Below, in pieces: positions 26,178 to 35,756 of a stretch of DNA of 64,000 bases. The DNA is from Anaerolineae bacterium (GTDB taxonomy: Bacteria > Chloroflexota > Anaerolineae > DUEN01). Within the stretch, counting starts at the first letter, position 1. Every line of letters starts with the position of its first letter. The notes beneath the pieces were generated by a model. That model was not told the DNA's origin. It ran no database searches and saw only the letters and a program-made list of their open reading frames with translations. Made by a program: the position numbers and the translations under genes. The stretch lies in NCBI GenBank assembly GCA_025060615.1, contig JANXBS010000019.1, positions 17,827 to 81,826 of the forward strand, in the 5' to 3' direction.

Positions 26178-28181
26178 TCATCTCACACGATGAGCTTCCA
26201 AGATAGTATCTTGCCTTAATGTATCTTCTAGGGATAAGCGGGCGTTCGCTTGCCCTTTTCCCATCGTCCACGTTGTATTCGGGGGGGCGATAAGCGTGAA
26301 TCGTAGTGGGAAGGCTGGTGTGCCTGGCTGCTTCTGGATCCTCAGCCGGTATATATCGCCCTCTGCCACTGAAGAGGGCAGGCGATATGATAAACGGACC
26401 ACGTGGGTGGTACCGGGAGGCATGACGAATAGGCCAGCGATCACCTGCGCGCTTTGCTCGCCCAGGCCAACCTCGAGGCTGCTCACATCCAGCCCCTCGG
26501 CCTGTAACAACTGTGCGCCTTCTGGGACATAGACCCGCACGTAGTTCCAATAACAACGTTGCGTCAGATCGTCATAAGTATGGCCATATTCAACGCGCAG
26601 CTCGCAGGTGTCCAAGTCTGTGCGGACCGGATGCGTATAGGTGAGTACTAGATAAGCCGCCCAGCTGTCTGTCTCCCAGGCAACAGTATAATCCATCTGA
26701 CGGGTGACAACAGCGTTCACCTTGTTATATCCTACGTTGCTATCGAACACGGCCAGGAAGTCCCGATCGCCCGGATGTAGCCCCCCGTCCCATCCCAACG
26801 CAACGATTGCCTCTTGTGCCACCGGATCGTCTAGGTAAATCAGCAGGTGCTTCTCAGCGGCAGCTTGCCAGAGAGCCCGGCCTACCTGTAGGAGATCCAG
26901 ATCGCCTGTGCCCAGGCGTTGTATGATCGCCTGGGCCAGGATCATCATGAAATCCTTGCGCCGCAGCCACCACTCCCCCGCATCTTGTTCGATTGTCAAC
27001 CCCTCGGTTGGTTGCTCCCAAGCAGCCTTGATCTGAGCGAGCACATTATTCTCCGTCACGGGCTCTTCGATGCCAGGGACTTGGAGCGGATCCAATGCAG
27101 CGACAAGTAACTGAACCGCTGCCAGGTCTAACGCGATCACTCCGTCGGCCTCCCGTCCCTGATCCTGTTGATACAGCGCCTCCATCACACGAGCGCTAGT
27201 GGGGAAATCGGGTGACCAGTTAGCATCACGCAGGAAGAGCAGCTCGATCCCCATGATATGGCGCAAAGGCTCAGGCGCTGGTGGGTGTGGCTGACTCAAG
27301 TTATCTACTGCATAGCTATCCTGGAAGCTCAATTCTACTAGCCTCCCGTCCTTCAGACGTGCCAACCCCACGCCGCTGATAAACCCCCCGGTGGGGCGCA
27401 GTTCATCACTGTTCTGCGCAATGATAAGATATAGCCGCTCCTCGTGCGCACCCAACAGATCGGGCAATCGAGGCAATAACGCAAGGAAGGGACGTGCTTG
27501 GGCGATCAGGCTTTGCAGCAATAACAGTCGATCTCCGATGGTCGAAGGAAGCCGGGCTGTGTCCACACCCTGGAGCGCAGCTTGAGCTCGATCGAGATGC
27601 GCGCCGATCTCTTGCCAGGCCGGCGCACTCGCCTCTAGGCTGGGTAACGCATCAGCTAGAAGGTCCAATGACGACGCTGCATCTGAGGTGTGGTTGCCTC
27701 GCGCGGCCACTACTTCGATCAATGGTAGCGCGTAATCCAGGCCGAGGCGGCCGGCGGTCAACAGCTCCGCTCCAGCATCTAGCAAATTAGGAGCAGCGCT
27801 TATCACCCCGCCTAGGCGTGGCAGCCATGCCAGACGGCGCGCCAGCGGCAGGAAAGGGGCGACCTCTTGGCGTAGGGCATTCCATTCAGTTTCCAACATT
27901 GCCAGGCGAGGCTGCAACGCTGCCAGTGCCGATGTATTGGTGGGATTAGCTGTCAACTCTCGAGCCAGCGTCCCTGTCTCCTGCGCCAATTGCCAGACGG
28001 TCAGGACCTGACGGTACAGGCGATATCCCTTCCAACCTATCCAACCTAGCGCAATGGTCAAAAAGCATGCTAAAACGAGCGCGAGCGCAAGGGAACGCCA
28101 ACGTATTGCCGGGGAAGCCCAAGGAGAATTTTCGGATGTCTGAGGTGTAATTTCCACAGTTTGCTTATCCTTTCCAGGCAT
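26178..28181 (-). CDS. DUF4012 domain protein, membrane anchored
   Basis: 667 aa. One N-terminal transmembrane helix (LALALVLACFLTIALGWIGW near 30-50), a long helical region to about 215, then the DUF4012 domain with YLIIAQNSDELRPTGGFISGVGLARLKDG near 252-280 and FLRDANWSPDFPTSARVMEALY near 315-336. This family is common in Gram-positive and Chloroflexota exopolysaccharide clusters; function unknown, perhaps LCP-like or related to polymer attachment. Six nt downstream of the DUF2723 gene, same strand; likely one transcript. Confidence 0.85.
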   Translation of the reverse strand: MPGKDKQTVEITPQTSENSPWASPAIRWRSLALALVLACFLTIALGWIGWKGYRLYRQVLTVWQLAQETGTLARELTANPTNTSALAALQPRLAMLETEWNALRQEVAPFLPLARRLAWLPRLGGVISAAPNLLDAGAELLTAGRLGLDYALPLIEVVAARGNHTSDAASSLDLLADALPSLEASAPAWQEIGAHLDRAQAALQGVDTARLPSTIGDRLLLLQSLIAQARPFLALLPRLPDLLGAHEERLYLIIAQNSDELRPTGGFISGVGLARLKDGRLVELSFQDSYAVDNLSQPHPPAPEPLRHIMGIELLFLRDANWSPDFPTSARVMEALYQQDQGREADGVIALDLAAVQLLVAALDPLQVPGIEEPVTENNVLAQIKAAWEQPTEGLTIEQDAGEWWLRRKDFMMILAQAIIQRLGTGDLDLLQVGRALWQAAAEKHLLIYLDDPVAQEAIVALGWDGGLHPGDRDFLAVFDSNVGYNKVNAVVTRQMDYTVAWETDSWAAYLVLTYTHPVRTDLDTCELRVEYGHTYDDLTQRCYWNYVRVYVPEGAQLLQAEGLDVSSLEVGLGEQSAQVIAGLFVMPPGTTHVVRLSYRLPSSVAEGDIYRLRIQKQPGTPAFPLRFTLIAPPNTTWTMGKGQANARLSLEDTLRQDTILEAHRVR

Positions 28182-28187
28182 AGATGC

Positions 28188-29771
28188 TCAGCTAGTCCCC
28201 TTACAGGCTGACTGGGACGGCTGGAGGCGATACAAAGGCCCTTCTGCAACGAAGTTATAACAGGTCAGCAGATCTGTCGACGGCTCTGCCACGTATACAG
28301 GTCGCACGCTTACGTTTGCCTCCATCAGCGCCTCAAAGGCGGACGGGGGCAATCCTCCCACCAAGACGACATCCGGATGCCATTTCGCCACTGTCTCGCG
28401 GTACCAGTCGAACTCATACAGGTGAGGGTTCACGATTGCCACATCAGGGCGTATCCCCAAACCGTACCGTAGGTACCAAAGGGAAAAGGTCGTCCGGTCG
28501 CTGACGGCAATGATGAGCGCATGGGGGCCGGCGACAGCCAAAGCCTGTTGCGCGAACGTGATCGCCTCGCGTTCTTGGCTGAGATCTTGATCATCCCAGT
28601 ATGCCCATGCCATCCCGATAGGCAGGCTCATCAAGGCTAGGGCCAACACCGCCATGGTCAGCTTTTCCAGGCTAGACCAATGCCTTGCGATCCATCGCTG
28701 GAGTTCTTCCTTCAGCGTCCATGCCCCTAGGGCCATCGCCGGCGCCAGGGTCAGGTAGGCGGGGATCAGGTACACATAGGAATCAGCCGTGTCATAACCT
28801 AACGCGTAAAGGCTGAAGGCGCCTACCGATGCCAAAGTCAGGCCCCATAGCCCACGGCGCTCCGCCCTCGCCCGCCATAAGCCGAGCAAGGCCAACGCCA
28901 ACCCGGGCGGGGTCAGATTCTGCAAGAGCAGGCTGGCCCAAGCGGATAGCCGCCATGGCAGCCAATGTATTGGAAGGGCGAACACCAGCGGTTGATAGAT
29001 CTGTCCGGAGATCAACCACCAAAGCCGGGGTAGATCGCGCGGATTCCCCCAGTTTACCGGTGGGTCAGCTCGCGCAGCCCACGGCAGATACAGGTAGACC
29101 AGTAATCCCACAACGCAGCCGGTGGTAAAAGCGAGTAGGGCTCGCCGATCTAGGCGCACCTTGGCTAGCCAGAGGTAAAAAGCTAGTCCGGGAATCCACA
29201 AGGTCAACGAGAGATGATTGCCCAGGCCCACGCCGAGCACGAGTCCCAAGGTCAGACTCAAACCAACGCTCACGGAGGCATTCTCTTGTATACGCAGTAC
29301 CAAATACATCAACACTGCGATAAAGAGCGCATGCAGGGTGTATACCTCGGTGATAATCGCTTGAGACCAAAGGGTGGGGGCGAAGGCGGTCAGGAGCGCT
29401 GTCCCTCCTGCGATGTATAAGTATCCCTTCGAGACGTCCTGATGATCCGGCGCCGCGCGCGCGCTCGCCAAGGCCACGAACGCAATTGCGCCGCTGGCCG
29501 CGAGGGCAGAAAACAAGTTGCTCCAGAAGGCGGGTGGCTCCCCGGCCAGCGTAAGGATCCCACGCAGCAATATCAGATACGTAGGATAGCCGGACGGATG
29601 TGCTACTCCGCCCGTCAACGCTGCCGTCAGGAGATCTCCGCCATCCGCGCCGTTATGAGCCCACGTGAGGTCAGGTGCTAGGGTTGCCCGGTAGATGGCC
29701 AGAGCCAGCGCTGCCGGCACCGCGGGCCACAGGTGACTCAGAAGCGATGCACGAGGACATAGCCAAGCCAT
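28188..29771 (-). CDS. DUF2723 family membrane protein (PMT-like glycosyltransferase)
   Basis: 527-aa protein with about 11-12 transmembrane helices. Near the N-terminus LAPDLTWAHNGADGGDLLTAALTGGVAHPSGYPTYLILLRG carries the D-G-G-D ... HPSGYP signature of DUF2723 (GT117), a GT-C type family. A soluble domain at the C-terminus (LIIAVSDRTTFSLWYLRYGLGIRPDVAIVNPHLYEFDWY) is also typical. Probably transfers a lipid-linked sugar to a surface protein or glycan. The start overlaps the preceding stop by 1 nt (TGATG). Confidence 0.85.
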   Translation of the reverse strand: MAWLCPRASLLSHLWPAVPAALALAIYRATLAPDLTWAHNGADGGDLLTAALTGGVAHPSGYPTYLILLRGILTLAGEPPAFWSNLFSALAASGAIAFVALASARAAPDHQDVSKGYLYIAGGTALLTAFAPTLWSQAIITEVYTLHALFIAVLMYLVLRIQENASVSVGLSLTLGLVLGVGLGNHLSLTLWIPGLAFYLWLAKVRLDRRALLAFTTGCVVGLLVYLYLPWAARADPPVNWGNPRDLPRLWWLISGQIYQPLVFALPIHWLPWRLSAWASLLLQNLTPPGLALALLGLWRARAERRGLWGLTLASVGAFSLYALGYDTADSYVYLIPAYLTLAPAMALGAWTLKEELQRWIARHWSSLEKLTMAVLALALMSLPIGMAWAYWDDQDLSQEREAITFAQQALAVAGPHALIIAVSDRTTFSLWYLRYGLGIRPDVAIVNPHLYEFDWYRETVAKWHPDVVLVGGLPPSAFEALMEANVSVRPVYVAEPSTDLLTCYNFVAEGPLYRLQPSQSACKGTS

Positions 29772-30709
29772 CAGTCCGAATCAGGAAAACGGGCGCCGGT
29801 GGGTGGCAACTCGGCCGGAGGCAGGGGCACGCTGACACCGACGGACTGCCAGAATCCCTCAGCGCTGGCCACCTCGGCGAGGTTGTCTATGATCCCGCCC
29901 AACGGGGCATCAGGGACAACAGCGCCAGTTATTGTGATGATCGCAGTCGCACCTGGTCGTAGCGTTCCCAGCCGGGCAAGCACCACCTGGCCCTCCAGGA
30001 TCACCTCTCCTTGGGAGCTGGAGGCCTCGTGCAATGTGACTAGGCTGGGCAACTCATCGCGTGCTGTCACCTCCCCAGCGTCGCTGTCACCCCCATTGTG
30101 CACCGTGAGCCGGAAGGTCAGCATCCGACCGGGGACGGCCCATGGCGGATCAGCGCTGAGTGCCAAATCCAGCTCAGGGAGCTCAGGGGCAGGCGTTGCA
30201 GTAGCAGTAGGAGAGGGTTGAGAAGCTGAGGGAATTTCCGTGACAACGGGGATGCCAGCGATATCTCCCTGTGTCTCCGTGAGCAGTGCATACAGCCACC
30301 CTGGCTGTCCGAGATACTCGATGCGCCACCAGTCACCCGCTGCGTTGCGTCCGGTGATCGGGTAGGCCTGACCAGCACGAGCAGCCCCGATCACTGGATA
30401 ATTGGTGCCTGGGCCTTGCCGCACGTTCATATTGGAATGAGGAATAGCGACCACAGGCACGGGTGTAGGGGTGCTCAAGATTTCGGTTGGGAGCGGTGTC
30501 GGAGTATCGGTGGGCGGTTGGGCAGATGATGAAGGTTTAGAGCGAGTTGCCGTTGGTGGCGGGGGAGGCTCGCTCGTCGGAGTGGGCGTTGGAACTGTTT
30601 GCGCTAACTGTCGAGGATGAGTCCAGGCTGATGCACCTGGCCCCAGTAGAGCGATTAACAAAAGAATCAATAGAAGGCTGAGGATCCATCCAATGCTTTT
30701 AGAAGACAT
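29771..30709 (-). CDS. Secreted SH3b and DUF11-like repeat protein ending in LPPTG
   Basis: 312 aa. Signal peptide (SIGWILSLLLILLLIALLGPGASA), a Pro/Thr-rich linker about 35-90, a bacterial SH3 domain (NMNVRQGPGTNYPVIGAARAGQAYPITGR ... WWRIEYLGQPGWLY) about 98-150, a second short linker, then a DUF11/CARDB-like Ig fold about 178-295. It ends PPAELPPTGARFPDSD, a sortase-like motif with no hydrophobic anchor behind it. Overlaps the DUF2723 gene. Likely an envelope protein of the same cluster. Confidence 0.75.
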   Translation of the reverse strand: MSSKSIGWILSLLLILLLIALLGPGASAWTHPRQLAQTVPTPTPTSEPPPPPTATRSKPSSSAQPPTDTPTPLPTEILSTPTPVPVVAIPHSNMNVRQGPGTNYPVIGAARAGQAYPITGRNAAGDWWRIEYLGQPGWLYALLTETQGDIAGIPVVTEIPSASQPSPTATATPAPELPELDLALSADPPWAVPGRMLTFRLTVHNGGDSDAGEVTARDELPSLVTLHEASSSQGEVILEGQVVLARLGTLRPGATAIITITGAVVPDAPLGGIIDNLAEVASAEGFWQSVGVSVPLPPAELPPTGARFPDSD

Positions 30710-30726
30710 GAATACCCTCCTAATCT

Positions 30727-30839
30727 ACCTGTGAGATTACGATAGGTACTACTCGTGGTTACTACTTCACAGAGAACGTCTGCTATTCAGTGTAACTACG
30801 AGTAGTGATCTTACCACTCTATCTGCCAAACTCACAGGT
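30727..30839. repeat. Nested inverted repeat (cruciform or structured RNA)
   Basis: Three nested stems: outer 9 bp (30727-30735 with 30831-30839), middle 5 bp (30741-30745 with 30819-30823), inner 15 bp with one G-T pair (30748-30762 with 30792-30806), and a 29-nt loop holding a small CAGA/TCTG hairpin. It lies between two minus-strand genes for secreted proteins with related signal peptides. No T-tract, so not a plain terminator. Could be a small mobile repeat (MITE-like), attenuator or ncRNA. Confidence 0.55.
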
Positions 30840-30895
30840 CTATAACGCACACTAGCGATAAGGGGATTGTTTTCAGATAAAGGGACTGAGACGCT

Positions 30896-31081
30896 TTACA
30901 TCCTGATGATCAGCGGCAAAAAGTTTGATGGAATGAGCACAGGAGTAAAGGTTGGTGTTGGAACTGTTTTCGGTATCGGCTGGCTAGGACGAGCCCAGGC
31001 AGACATACCCGGTCCTAGCAGAGCGATCAAAGCAATGATTAAGAACAGACCAACGATCCACCATGTGCTTTTTGTTAACAT
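30896..31081 (-). CDS. Small secreted peptide, paralog of the SH3b protein's signal region
   Basis: 61 aa. MLTKSTWWIVGLFLIIALIALLGPGMSAWARPSQP parallels MSSKSIGWILSLLLILLLIALLGPGASAWTHPRQL of the gene at 30709, including GPG-SAW. A short Pro/Thr linker (TVPTPTFTPV) leads to the end SNFLPLIIRM, which resembles the short hydrophobic end (LPLIxR) that I recall in other Chloroflexota secreted proteins. AGGAG-type site GAGAGGAGCC just upstream. Either a genuine small secreted peptide or the remnant of a larger duplicate. Confidence 0.5.
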   Translation of the reverse strand: MLTKSTWWIVGLFLIIALIALLGPGMSAWARPSQPIPKTVPTPTFTPVLIPSNFLPLIIRM

Positions 31082-31092
31082 AGGCTCCTCTC

Positions 31093-33051
31093 TTACATAT
31101 CAACTTTCAGTGGAAAAATCCGATCTGAAGCTTCCATTACCAGGATATCACCAGCTGTTACATTGTTGTCTGGGTTGATGTCGTTGGCCGGGCCTATCAG
31201 CCGAACATAAACTCGATAGCGCCCTGGATAGCGATTGGGCCAAATCACTGTGGCTATCCCATCAGATCCAGGCAAGAGATGATCAGTGCCGATCAGGACG
31301 CCGCCGGTATCCGGCTCCCCTTCCCAAAACTCAACCATTAACGGCGCGTCTGCCCCGATTCCTCTCAAGCTATGTACCCGGGCGCGTAGTTGAATCGCAG
31401 CCGGTGCGTCCTTTGAAGCTGTCTGCGCTAGCCCATCAGCTTCGGGCGCAGTCACTGCCAAGTCAAGCGCCAGTTGAACGGTGACGGAGAGCGTGTTGTT
31501 CGTTTCGCTCGACTCAGCGAGCTGGTTAAGCGCGTCGGCTTCTAGCATGACCGTAACACCGTTGGCATTGGTTGTCGTCCAAAGGGCCGACACGGTTACC
31601 TGGCCTTGGTACCGGCTGGGGACATTGGGCACGGCTTGCTCAGCGATCTGTGTTCCCAAAGTGTAGCCAGCGAAGACGCCCCGACCGTCATTACCGACTA
31701 GTTGCTTGGTTGCCTCAGCTTGTTCAGAGCCGACTGAAACTCGTATATTGAATAAACAAGGAAGGTACATGTGGGCGCGGGGTCGACTCCAAAAACGGGC
31801 TAACGAGGATCCAGCGGCGACGTTACCCCAATTCGCAATAGTGCCTTGCAGCCGAATCGCCACCGGCTCACCCTCCCAGAGAGGCGACTTCTCTACCCAA
31901 TAGGTGAGGCTCATAGGCTTGAGGTCCACGTACGGCGTAATTAATCGGGCGGTATAGCTAGCGAAGGCTTGCCCCATAGGCGTGATCTGGGCTGTATTCG
32001 GATCAAAGAGCGCGCCCCAGGTACGTCCCCATCCGAAACTAATATCATCCAAGCTGTACCAAGCCCACCGCTGTACTAGTCGATTCCCATCAGCCGGCAT
32101 ACCCAATTCGCTATCCCTGGCATTCAGGAAATAGTCGAAGGTAGCGTACATGTAGTTGCGCACCCGTTCGAAGCCGTAACCCAACTCCTCCGGGAATAGA
32201 ATAGCGTATTCTGAGACAATCAGCTCTTTGTCGCGTTGGCCGTGATCACGCATCTAGCGTCGGAAGCGGACGATCTGTTCCTGGAACAAGTCCATGCGAT
32301 CCAGTTCGTTAATCTCAACCCATAACCCACAGTTGGCATCGATCCCAGGCGGGATATCAGCACCCCATGCTCCCAGGTCATTACTTCCAGGACGAGCACA
32401 CTTCCGTATCTCTTCCGGAGAGAGGCCTGGCCTAAGTTCGCGTAGCACGAAGTTGTGAACATTCCACACGTCTACGGGTATTATTTGGCCATACAGGCGT
32501 TGATACTCGGACCACACCATGTCCAGCCAACGCATACGTAGTTCGGTGGGCTGGACCATGCCACCGATCGCCACGCGCGCCGTGGGATCCAACGACTTGA
32601 TTCGATGGTACAGCTCATGGTAAAGCTGTGCGTAGACGGTAGGATGAGTGCTGTCCTGTGTGTAAATCCGGTCTGGCTCATTGCCGATAAGCCAAAGCAA
32701 GCCGGGATTGTTGTGCACGGCGTTCGCCAACACTTCGCCGTAAGGCCAATACGGAGTGCTGCACGGACGGTATTAGCTGTCACATACTCGGATGATCTGC
32801 ACGTATTCCATGCCAGCTGGGTTTCTAACTTGAGAAGTGGCTCCCCAGTTTACATACCAGCCGGCGTGCAGTTGTCCTACGTCGAAGCGACTAATATCGG
32901 TGACTACACCGAAACCGAAGCGCTCATTGGCCGAGGGATATAGGGATGGCTCTGGGGCCTCAAGAGCCGCTTGCGCAATAAGATTGCCACTAGGGGACGT
33001 TCCCAGAACCCATAAATGGAAAAGCACGAGCGTTGCCAACCTGCGCCACAT
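31093..33051 (-). pseudogene. Secreted clan-A glycoside-hydrolase-like protein with CARDB-like repeats, split by two in-frame stops
   Basis: One uninterrupted frame of 653 codons with TAA at 32775-32773 and TAG at 32256-32254. Pieces: signal peptide plus barrel start (33051-32773), barrel with WLIGNEPDR (acid/base-like Glu125) to IVRFRR (32772-32254), and MRDHGQRDKELIVSEYAIL (nucleophile-like Glu281), RWAWYSLDD, then two CARDB-like Ig domains (to 31093). RFRR-stop-MRDHG suggests TGG to TAG. No frameshift, so decay is recent, or readthrough occurs. Lies in the surface glycan cluster, upstream of the SH3b gene. Confidence 0.72.
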
Positions 33052-33117
33052 CGTAGCCCTCGTCCTATCTTAAGCTGGAGTTTCAATTGCTTGCTCAGTG
33101 GACATTTCCACTCTTCC

Positions 33118-34707
33118 TTACAACGCGCCGTCCCCTCGTATGACCGCGAAGATCGTCTGCCACAGGATCAAACAATCACGGCGCAGCGAGTAGTGCTCGA
33201 TGTAATCGAGCTCTAACGCTAAGCGCTCACTCAGGGTGAGCCGGCCGCGGCCGTTCACCTGCATCGGCCCAGTCATCCCCGGCTTCACTACGAGTCGTCG
33301 CCGCTGCTCGTCTGTATACAGGCGGACTAGGCGCTCTTCCTCCGGCCGTGGGCCTACCAGGCTCATCTCCCCGCGCAACACGTTAACGAACTGAGGCAAT
33401 TCATCCAGGCTCCACCGTCGCAACCAACGCCCCACTCGTGTCACGCGTGGGTCGGGATATCGCTTCACCACGACTTGGTCCAATTCTGCTCCCCCGACGG
33501 GCAACGGTGCGCGCTCCTCCGCACCCACATACATGGTACGCAGCTTGTACATACGAAACGGCCGCCCGTGCTCGCCTACCCGCGTTTGCGTATATACAAT
33601 CGGGCCAGGTGAGTCTAGCCAGATCGCCAGCGCTAGTAGGGGAAAGAGGGGTAGCGAGATCACCAACCCCACTAGAGCGCCAGTGATATCCATTAACCGC
33701 TTGATGATGCGTTGAGGCCCGGCGATGGCCGGCCGTTGCGGTCCACGGTATCCAGCAAAATGGATCGAGCCTGCCAACAGCCCCACTCCTAATGCTATTG
33801 CTCGCACCACCAACATCGGTAAGGCGATCAAGGCAACTAGGCGATCCCTCTGCCAGGCGTGGCGCAGGAACGGGATCGCGCTGAGCCCAAATCCCAAGGC
33901 GGCTACAGCCGGCAACCACCACAACGACGGCCAGAGCCAGGCGCCCACAAGGCCCAGCCCTTCTAGCCCCACCAACACAATCTGGACCTTGAGGGCCTGC
34001 GGCGTATGCGAATCACTTACGGCCTTCTCTGGCAGCCACCGCAGCATAAGTGCCTTCCAGTAGCCGATCCGATACTTTCGCCGAAAGTAGGCTGAAATCG
34101 AGGCGACGTGACGATGATACACCTGCGCCTGTGGGACAAAAACCAGCCGGTACCCCTTCGCTGCCAGGCGGAAGGAAAGCTCCTGGTCCTCGATTGTGGG
34201 CTTTCGGATCGTGGGATCGAAGCCCCCATTCGCCAAGATCACGGAACGGCGATAACCTGCCGAATAGGTGTCCACAAAGTCAATACGGTCGCGGCCGGCC
34301 ATGCGGGCGTATCGCTCCTCGTATTCGACCTGCACGAAGCGAGCAATAAGCTCGCGTTGCCGAGTTAAATACGTCCCTTTGGCCCCGACAACTCCTGGCT
34401 GCGCTAGCGCTTCGGCCAAGGTGCGAGCCCAGTGCGGCGTTGGCTCGCAGTCAGCATCGGTGAAGAGGACGATCTCGCCGCGCGCGGCTTGCACGCCGGC
34501 ATTACGCGCCGCCGCCGGCCCGCTGTGCTCGATGCGGATCACCCGCGCGCCCGCCGCCTCCGCCACTGCAGATGTATTGTCCGTCGAGCCATCGTCCACC
34601 ACGATGACCTCGTACTCTGAGGGCGGCAAATCCTGCTCTCGTAACGCTTGAAGACAGCGATCAAGGTAGCTAGCGGCATTATAGGCTGGAATGATTACGC
34701 TGATCAT
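33118..34707 (-). CDS. Glycosyltransferase family 2 fused to polyprenyl-phosphate sugar transferase
   Basis: 529 aa. N-terminal GT2 domain (MISVIIPAYNAASYLDRCL; VIVVDDGSTDNTS; LFTDADCEPTPHWA; PTIEDQELSFRLAAKGY), three hydrophobic helices about 230-320, then a complete initiating sugar transferase of the WbaP/PglC type: RLMDITGALVGLVISLP, SPGPIVYTQTRVGEHGRPFRMYKLRTM, RRWSLDELPQFVNVLRGEMSLVGPRP, KPGMTGPMQVNGRG. Starts the glycan on a lipid carrier and adds another sugar in one polypeptide. The ATG overlaps the upstream stop by 4 nt (ATGA). Confidence 0.87.
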   Translation of the reverse strand: MISVIIPAYNAASYLDRCLQALREQDLPPSEYEVIVVDDGSTDNTSAVAEAAGARVIRIEHSGPAAARNAGVQAARGEIVLFTDADCEPTPHWARTLAEALAQPGVVGAKGTYLTRQRELIARFVQVEYEERYARMAGRDRIDFVDTYSAGYRRSVILANGGFDPTIRKPTIEDQELSFRLAAKGYRLVFVPQAQVYHRHVASISAYFRRKYRIGYWKALMLRWLPEKAVSDSHTPQALKVQIVLVGLEGLGLVGAWLWPSLWWLPAVAALGFGLSAIPFLRHAWQRDRLVALIALPMLVVRAIALGVGLLAGSIHFAGYRGPQRPAIAGPQRIIKRLMDITGALVGLVISLPLFPLLALAIWLDSPGPIVYTQTRVGEHGRPFRMYKLRTMYVGAEERAPLPVGGAELDQVVVKRYPDPRVTRVGRWLRRWSLDELPQFVNVLRGEMSLVGPRPEEERLVRLYTDEQRRRLVVKPGMTGPMQVNGRGRLTLSERLALELDYIEHYSLRRDCLILWQTIFAVIRGDGAL

Positions 34708-35756
34708 GTCGGCTTTCGTTCGGCAACAAAGCTTATCCACATCAGACAGAGGATGCCTAGCCCGATTAGCAGGACAACCACAACCAGATGTAGCCAGACA
34801 GCGAAAGCCAGTGCCACATCTTGCGGAATATCAAACAGCCCCAGCCCTAAGATAGCCAGGTAATGAAACGTGCCAATCTTGGCCGGTGACGACGGAAGTG
34901 CATTGCCGGCCTGCAAGATGACCAGCAGTGTTAGGGCGATGAGCAGTGACGATGGGAGCGCCAGCGCGCGCAAGAGAAGCAGATTAGTGCTGGCAGAGAC
35001 CAACCACACCATTAGGGTCCAGCCCAGAAGAGCCCCTATCTGCGGCACAGTGCGCAAGGCGAACAACCCTTCCTGGATCGCATGCCAGATACCCAGCACA
35101 GAGTTGCTCCAACGGGCGGGCAAGCAACAGGCCACGCGCTCGGCTAGGGAGTGCATCCGGTTTAGGAAGAAGAGGCTGGCGACTAGCGTCGCTGTCAGCG
35201 CGCTGGCGAGCCAGGCCAAGCGCTGTCCCCAGGCCGTTAGCCAGGTTGGCCAGGAGAAAAAAGGTAGCAGAGCTGCAAACGTAAGCAGCAACATGATCAG
35301 GTCCGCCCATTTTTCGATAGCAATCGTGCTAAGGGACAGGGCCTTGCTTTGCCCCTCTAACCGCTCGACTACGTAGATGCGCGCCAGCTCTCCCAAGCGA
35401 GCTGGCGCTAGTAAATTCGCTGTCATGCCGATCAAAAGAGCCATGGTTAATGCTCGAAAGCGCGGACGCCGGCCTGTTCGAGGGTAAAGGGCCCGCCAGC
35501 GAGCTGCTTTCACTCCCACTGTCATTAACACCGAAGCCAGAGCCAACGCCACCCATATGGGGTTCGCCTCACTAAACGCATGACGCACCCGGTCTAGATC
35601 CGTCGTCCGTATAGCCAGATAGGCAGCTCCTCCGCTCAGCATCAGGCCTAACCAGAAACGGCCAATTCGCATGGCCCGGCCAACTGCTTGATATCCTCTT
35701 TGAGAGAGAGAAGCGGGCGGTGAAGCGTTGTGGTCGAGCTCGCTCAATTTGATCAC
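34704..35756 (-). CDS. Flippase-like membrane protein (LPG synthase TM/UPF0104 family)
   Basis: 350 aa with about 8 transmembrane helices. WVALALASVLMTVGVKAARWRALYP near 68-92, the loop RALTMALLIGMTANLLAPARLGELARIYVVER near 100-131 and NALPSSPAKIGTFHYLAILGLGLFDIPQDVALAFAVWLH near 285-323 are the family signatures. In polysaccharide clusters such proteins are thought to move lipid-linked intermediates. GTG start at 35756 with only a weak GAGAGA site; ATG 35669 is an alternative. Confidence 0.82.
   Translation of the reverse strand: MIKLSELDHNASPPASLSQRGYQAVGRAMRIGRFWLGLMLSGGAAYLAIRTTDLDRVRHAFSEANPIWVALALASVLMTVGVKAARWRALYPRTGRRPRFRALTMALLIGMTANLLAPARLGELARIYVVERLEGQSKALSLSTIAIEKWADLIMLLLTFAALLPFFSWPTWLTAWGQRLAWLASALTATLVASLFFLNRMHSLAERVACCLPARWSNSVLGIWHAIQEGLFALRTVPQIGALLGWTLMVWLVSASTNLLLLRALALPSSLLIALTLLVILQAGNALPSSPAKIGTFHYLAILGLGLFDIPQDVALAFAVWLHLVVVVLLIGLGILCLMWISFVAERKPT

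Noticed and set aside
31093..33051. Stop-codon recoding (pyrrolysine-type UAG) in the glycosidase-like gene
   Set aside because: One stop is TAA and other proteins here end normally at TAG/TAA; ordinary nonsense mutation is simpler.
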